Shown piece after piece: positions 6,942-10,276 of a stretch of DNA of 10,276 nt. Numbering within the stretch: position 1 is the stretch's first letter; every line of letters starts with the position of its first letter. This DNA is from Planctomycetaceae bacterium (lineage in GTDB: Bacteria; Planctomycetota; Planctomycetia; Pirellulales; Pirellulaceae): contig PADE01000262.1 in the NCBI GenBank assembly GCA_002702965.1, positions 12,385-22,660 of the forward strand, in the 5' to 3' direction. The translations under genes were made by a program, and so were the position numbers. The notes below the pieces were generated by a model. The model saw only the letters and a program-made list of their open reading frames with translations. It was not told the DNA's origin and searched no databases.

Positions 6942-8030
6942 TTACCGCTGCACGCGCCCGGTGGTGTTGCCCGCGAGCAACGCTGCGACTTCCTCGACGG
7001 TCACGTAGTTGAAGTCACCCGTGATCGTGTGCTTCAGGCAGCTGGCGGCGACCGCAAACTGGATCGCTTGGCCGGGAGTGGCAAAATCGCTGGAATTCAA
7101 CGCGTGGAGTAAACCGGCGGCGAAGGAGTCTCCGGCACCCACCCGGTCGACAATATCGCGAACGGGGTACGGAGCGTATCGGCCGTCGGTATCGAGCGGT
7201 GCCCAAAACGACTCGCCACTCGGCCCGTCGTAGAGCATCCCGCCCCAGTTGTTGTGATCAGCGGAAATGCTCTCTCGGAGCGTAATGGCGACGCGCTGCA
7301 CGTTGGGGTAGTGCGAGACGATCTGGCGCGCCACATGCTGGTACGATTCGGCGTTGATGTGCCCTTGGGAAACATCGGTATCCGGGGCATGGATATCGAG
7401 AACGTCAGCGGCGTCTTCTTCGTTGCCGATGACGACATCGACCCAAGGCAGAATCATTGCCATTTGCTCGCGCGCCAGTTGCTTGGGATCACGCTCAGCG
7501 CCCCAACGCCATAGCTTCTTGCGGTAGTTCAAGTCGCACGAAACCGTCGCACCGGCTTGCTTCGCGGCTTCTACGAGCGCCAGGTTGGTTTGACAGGCGA
7601 CCTGGCTGATGGCGGGCGTGATGCCCGAGACATGCACCCAGTGAACGCCTTGTAGTATTCCTTCAAAATCGAATTCGCCCGGGGCCGCCAACGCCACGGC
7701 GCTTTCGGCGCGGTCGTACAAGACCGTCGAACCGCGCTGATTGCTACCGACTTCGACGAAATAGAGCCCCAGCCGACCACCATCCCGCCAGAGGATTTGG
7801 CTGGTGTCGACGCCCAGTCCACGGAGGGTGGAAACGAGGCCGCGTGAAATCGCATGGTCCGGGAGAGCTGTGACGTAACGGGCTGGGTTGCCGAGCATGG
7901 CGAGGGAGGCGCAGACGTTTGCCTCACCGCCGCCCCAGGTGACTTCCACGGGACCGGGAACCGACTGCGCCCAGCGACGGTGATCCCGCGTCGCGATTCT
8001 CGCCATGACTTCACCGAAACCAAGAAACAT
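6942..8030 (-). CDS. kdgK: 2-keto-3-deoxygluconate kinase (PfkB/ribokinase family)
   Basis: 362 residues. Phosphorylates 2-keto-3-deoxygluconate with ATP to KDPG, the entry to lower Entner-Doudoroff breakdown of uronic and sugar acids, in the cytoplasm. The resemblance to Thermotoga-type KdgK as I recall it is strong along the whole length: GEVMARI at the start, the glycine-rich WGGGEANVCASLA (32-44), GRLGLYFVEVGSNQRGSTVLYDRA with conserved substrate-contact residues (85-108), and SGITPAIS. Further blocks are CDLNYRKKLW (165-174), NEEDAADVL, ITLRESISA, the ATP-site motif VDRVGAGDSFAAG (294-306, catalytic Asp301), and CLKHTITGDFNYVTVEEV near the end. The ATG at 8030 is supported by GAGGA five bases upstream. 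It lies 74 bases after the HD-domain gene and 167 bases before purB. A related PfkB sugar kinase specificity is possible but less likely. Confidence 0.9.
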   Translation of the reverse strand: MFLGFGEVMARIATRDHRRWAQSVPGPVEVTWGGGEANVCASLAMLGNPARYVTALPDHAISRGLVSTLRGLGVDTSQILWRDGGRLGLYFVEVGSNQRGSTVLYDRAESAVALAAPGEFDFEGILQGVHWVHVSGITPAISQVACQTNLALVEAAKQAGATVSCDLNYRKKLWRWGAERDPKQLAREQMAMILPWVDVVIGNEEDAADVLDIHAPDTDVSQGHINAESYQHVARQIVSHYPNVQRVAITLRESISADHNNWGGMLYDGPSGESFWAPLDTDGRYAPYPVRDIVDRVGAGDSFAAGLLHALNSSDFATPGQAIQFAVAASCLKHTITGDFNYVTVEEVAALLAGNTTGRVQR

Positions 8031-8035
8031 AGTCT

Positions 8036-8040
8036 TCCTC
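8036..8040 (-). promoter_or_regulatory. Ribosome binding site for kdgK
   Basis: GAGGA on the minus strand with a five-base spacer to the ATG at 8030, fixing the kdgK start. Confidence 0.6.
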
Positions 8041-8104
8041 GCTTGTCTTCTGATTTACTGTTACTCCGGTCATCGGAACCTGGCAAACTAGGTCGCGGGG
8101 GAGT

Positions 8105-9547
8105 CTACATGTTGGTCAAATCGTCGTCACCGGGACCCCGCGTGAGCGATTCCAGCGCTGCCGCGACCGGCCGTGAGTGGGCTCTGTCCTGGACGTAGGC
8201 GCGGCAGATTCGATAGCTGACTGGCAGGCGAGCAAACAGTTCGTTGGCAGTCAACGGCCGAACCACGTCTTGCGATGAATCATAAAGGAAATTCTGGCCG
8301 CTGGCCGGACCCCTGGTATGCGGGCGATGGATGTGCCGGGCAATATCAATCCGCAGGGGAACATCGGCCAAGGATGCCGCAAGTTGCTGTCGGACTTTTT
8401 GCACCACGAGTTCCGAGTCGCTGAAAATACTGGCCGATTCTCGATCGGACTCGGCAAACACCAGGTTTAGCTGGCAGGCCATTTTCCACACGAGCTGTCG
8501 CCCGAGTAGGTTCTCCCAGCGCGCCCCGAGATCCCGTTTCGGGATGTCAGAGCTGGATTTCCATCGGCGCACGTCCGTGAACAGCGACGCGTCGGTGAAA
8601 TGCTGGTATTCGGTGAGATGTTCCCTCGGATCACCGGGGAAAAGTAGTGCTCGACTCGCCTCAAACAGATCTTTGAGTGTCAAGTCGATTGCACGAACGG
8701 TGCGGTGAAAATAGACCGTGCGAAATAGTTCGGCCCGCACCCCCATGAACCGTACTAAGGTGTCGATGCCCCGATCGTGAATGGTCAGCCCGGCCGGCGA
8801 AAAAAAACTGTAGTGCAGCAGGCGATCGACGTCGATCGAACGTTGGCTATACCCCGACATGTACGCATCCCGCAACACAAAATCCATGTTGTCGACGGTG
8901 TAGATTCCGCTGAGCAGTGCCCGTAGATGAGACAGCCACAATGGCCATCTGCCGCGCGTTTCGTCGGGTGCCGGGCGTTGGATCAACCAGGCGATCTGGC
9001 TTGGATCCAGTACCTCGTCCGCCTCCAACGCGCTGGTTGGATTGCGTCGCAACGAACGCAATGCATCACCGAGCTCATCCTCAATGATCTGCGCCCCGAG
9101 GATCTCGTGCGTGAGGTCGAATTGGCGCAGAAAGTGTTCGTCGAAGAAATGTCCGAAAGGGCCGTGGCCGACATCGTGCAACAGCGCCGCCATCCGTAAT
9201 AGCGAGGTCACATATCCGCAGCTGGGAGCGTCGGGGCAGACCTCGCGTAGCGTTGGGTACAAGGACTCGGCAGCCCGCCCAGCCAGGTGCATGGCGCCCA
9301 ACACATGTTGAAACCGCGTGTGTTCTGCGGTGGGAAACACCCACCAAGCAGTTTGAAGTTGGTGGATATGGCGCAGCCGTTGAACCCACGGGTGGTCCAC
9401 CAGGTCCCGCTCTGTGACTTCGCCGTCATCGTCGGAAGACGAGCTGAAGGGAAGATAGCCGTGAACAGCGTCGTGCGTCAGGCTATCCAGGTGTCGGGAA
9501 CGCATGTTGGCGATTATCGGGTTTCTTTTTTTGGGCGTCCAGCACAC
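8105..9547 (-). CDS. SAMHD1-like HD-domain dNTP triphosphohydrolase
   Basis: 480 residues. HD-superfamily phosphohydrolase of the SAMHD1/YdhJ type; such enzymes cut dNTPs to deoxynucleoside and tripolyphosphate and hold dNTP pools down. Numbered from the GTG at 9547, the metal and active-site positions of SAMHD1 line up: Arg78 and His81 in EHTRFQHVLG, His124-Asp125 in LLHDVGHGPFGH with His128 and His133, His147 in LTHEILG, and Asp222 in YTVDNMDFVLRDA. The upstream block DHPWVQRLRHIHQL matches the usual entry into this domain. The C-terminal half (from ~250) is a helical region typical of the family and less conserved. The GTG start has GAGG seven bases upstream. An in-frame ATG at 9505 (466 residues, no Shine-Dalgarno) starts nearer the conserved sequence and cannot be excluded. 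Substrate and any allosteric dNTP control are inferred from the family. Confidence 0.85.
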   Translation of the reverse strand: MCWTPKKRNPIIANMRSRHLDSLTHDAVHGYLPFSSSSDDDGEVTERDLVDHPWVQRLRHIHQLQTAWWVFPTAEHTRFQHVLGAMHLAGRAAESLYPTLREVCPDAPSCGYVTSLLRMAALLHDVGHGPFGHFFDEHFLRQFDLTHEILGAQIIEDELGDALRSLRRNPTSALEADEVLDPSQIAWLIQRPAPDETRGRWPLWLSHLRALLSGIYTVDNMDFVLRDAYMSGYSQRSIDVDRLLHYSFFSPAGLTIHDRGIDTLVRFMGVRAELFRTVYFHRTVRAIDLTLKDLFEASRALLFPGDPREHLTEYQHFTDASLFTDVRRWKSSSDIPKRDLGARWENLLGRQLVWKMACQLNLVFAESDRESASIFSDSELVVQKVRQQLAASLADVPLRIDIARHIHRPHTRGPASGQNFLYDSSQDVVRPLTANELFARLPVSYRICRAYVQDRAHSRPVAAALESLTRGPGDDDLTNM

Positions 9548-9554
9548 CCATCTT

Positions 9555-9558
9555 CCTC
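9555..9558 (-). promoter_or_regulatory. Ribosome binding site favouring the GTG start of the HD-domain gene
   Basis: GAGG on the minus strand is seven bases before the GTG at 9547. The competing ATG at 9505 has no such motif, which is why the longer form was chosen. Confidence 0.45.
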
Positions 9559-9764
9559 AAACGGACCGGTATCCGGGCGAGCAGCAAACAGGGGAAAACG
9601 GGCCCTAAAAATCGCCCTAGCCTCCTATTCTGCCAAATGGTCATAGCGATCAGTCGTGCTGTGCGGCCCAGGCAACCTGTGGAGGGCGGGTTCGACAAGC
9701 TCGATCAGACCGGTGGTCGGTGCCGATAACATTTTCTGTCCTCAATGCTACCGGTGGAATTTTC

Positions 9765-9770
9765 AGGAGA
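9765..9770 (+). promoter_or_regulatory. Ribosome binding site for the divergent secreted-protein gene
   Basis: AGGAGA six bases before GTG at 9777. It places the start directly in front of a signal peptide and rules out the longer in-frame start at 9720. Confidence 0.7.
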
Positions 9771-9776
9771 ATCGTC

Positions 9777-10196
9777 GTGTTGCGACGCATATGCCTTGTT
9801 TCCTTCGTTGCAATGTTGGCGACGGCCAATGTCGTGTACGCGGTTCGACCACCTGATGAGCTGTTGCCCGAAACAACGGTCGGGTTTGTATCTGTTCCCA
9901 ATCCAGACGCGCTCATTCAGGGATGGCAGAAGACCCAATTCGGCCAGTTGCTCGCGAGTCCTCAAATGCGACCTTTCGTCGTAGATTTACAGAGGCAAAT
10001 CCGGCGACAAATTGGCAAGGTTGGGCTGCCGATCGAGTTTGGTTTGACAGAATTGCAGGGTGTGTTTGCCGGCGAGATCTGTGTGGCTTCGGTACAGCCG
10101 GACGGTGATCTTAACCAACACGCAATGGTGTTGCTCGCTGACGTTGACCCCGATTTCGTGCTGAACTATGCTTTACGAGTAGTTTTTGTCGCCTAA
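9777..10196 (+). pseudogene. Secreted planctomycete protein, apparently truncated
   Basis: 139 residues to TAA at 10194-10196. A signal peptide is clear: Arg3-Arg4, a hydrophobic core (5-17), and cleavage after VVYA (22). The mature part begins with PPDELLPETTVGFVSVP and continues through WQKTQFGQLLASPQMRPFV and LQGVFAGEICVASVQP to HAMVLLADVD. I recognise this layout from planctomycete exported proteins of unknown function that run several hundred residues; that recollection has no database check behind it. The frame ends abruptly after DVDPDF with LNYALRVVFVA. The other two plus frames also close soon after (TGA by ~10163, TAG by ~10210), and composition turns AT-rich from about 10160. A simple frameshift therefore does not restore the gene. 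The best reading is disruption by inserted DNA, with the rest of the gene beyond the right edge. A naturally short protein is the alternative. Confidence 0.6.
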
Positions 10197-10276
10197 TACT
10201 GGCTTCATAGTCTGCAGTTTGTCCATTTTCCATTCGGGTTCAACCATTTTCATCTTGCTAGTGATGTGCGGAGGCA
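10158..10276. mobile_element. Putative end of an inserted element (runs off right edge)
   Basis: Coding similarity of the secreted-protein gene stops near 10150-10165. From there the DNA is AT-rich, has no plus-strand frame that continues the gene, and carries the minus-strand ORF end. No terminal inverted repeat or target duplication can be tested because the other end lies outside the window. The element class is unknown. Confidence 0.3.
10173..10276 (-). CDS. C-terminal fragment of an unidentified minus-strand ORF (possible mobile-element gene, partial)
   Basis: Reading in from the right edge on the minus strand, 33 codons are open to a TAA at 10175-10173. They are rich in Lys and Met (for example KMKMVEPEWKMDKLQ) and unlike the Ala/Arg/Asp-rich proteins elsewhere in the window. 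Its stop falls inside the abnormal tail of the disrupted plus-strand gene, as expected for a transposase or passenger gene ending near the edge of an inserted element. I do not recognise the family from this fragment, and a chance open frame of this length is possible. Confidence 0.3.
   Translation of the reverse strand, partial: PPHITSKMKMVEPEWKMDKLQTMKPVLGDKNYS

Noticed and set aside
9691..9730. Possible promoter (TTCGAC with GATAAC) before the plus-strand gene
   Set aside because: The spacer would be 28 bases, too long for a sigma70 promoter, and both boxes are poor matches.
9879..9884. LPETT in the secreted protein as a sortase sorting signal
   Set aside because: It sits right after the signal peptide rather than before a C-terminal membrane anchor, and planctomycetes are not Gram-positive sortase users in this manner.

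Overview
The window looks like chromosome from a planctomycete, most likely a Rhodopirellula/Pirellula-type member of the Pirellulales. The main clue is a very large, acidic, modular surface protein with an Arg/Lys-rich N-terminus and the LEPR-XLL motif, which is characteristic of this group. A second clue is a secreted protein at the right end of a type I associate with planctomycetes. The DNA is GC-rich by eye, apart from an AT-rich intergenic patch near 4000-4140 and the last ~110 bases.

Layout. From 3874 down to the left edge, one uninterrupted minus-strand reading frame (1291 residues, running off the window) encodes a LEPR-XLL giant protein. Its modules in order are two SbsA/Big-type Ig-like domains, a metzincin-like domain that has lost its zinc ligands, a pre-peptidase C-terminal (PPC)-like domain, and parallel beta-helix-like sequence with an Fn3-like insert. 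A ~400-base intergenic region (3875-4274) holds a plausible promoter and a leader hairpin for this gene, plus a separate inverted repeat behind the next gene. Four more minus-strand genes lie upstream of it, in transcription order: a SAMHD1-like HD-domain dNTP triphosphohydrolase (9547-8105), 2-keto-3-deoxygluconate kinase kdgK (8030-6942), a eukaryotic-type adenylosuccinate lyase purB (6774-5347), and an RlmM/FtsJ-like rRNA 2'-O-methyltransferase (5366-4275) that overlaps the purB end by 20 bases. At the right end a divergent plus-strand gene (from 9777) encodes a secreted planctomycete protein. It stops after 139 residues, at a point where composition changes sharply and the 3' end of a minus-strand reading frame enters, so it looks broken by an insertion that continues outside the window.

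How they fit together. The four minus-strand enzymes are housekeeping genes of nucleotide metabolism (dNTP hydrolysis, purine synthesis), sugar-acid catabolism and rRNA modification. Only purB and the methyltransferase show tight coupling. The 74- and 167-base gaps around kdgK allow co-transcription but do not prove it. I saw no CRISPR array, tRNA, rRNA or complete mobile element. I found no convincing new multi-gene system. The points most worth following up are the inactivated metzincin fold in the giant protein and the disrupted gene at the right edge.
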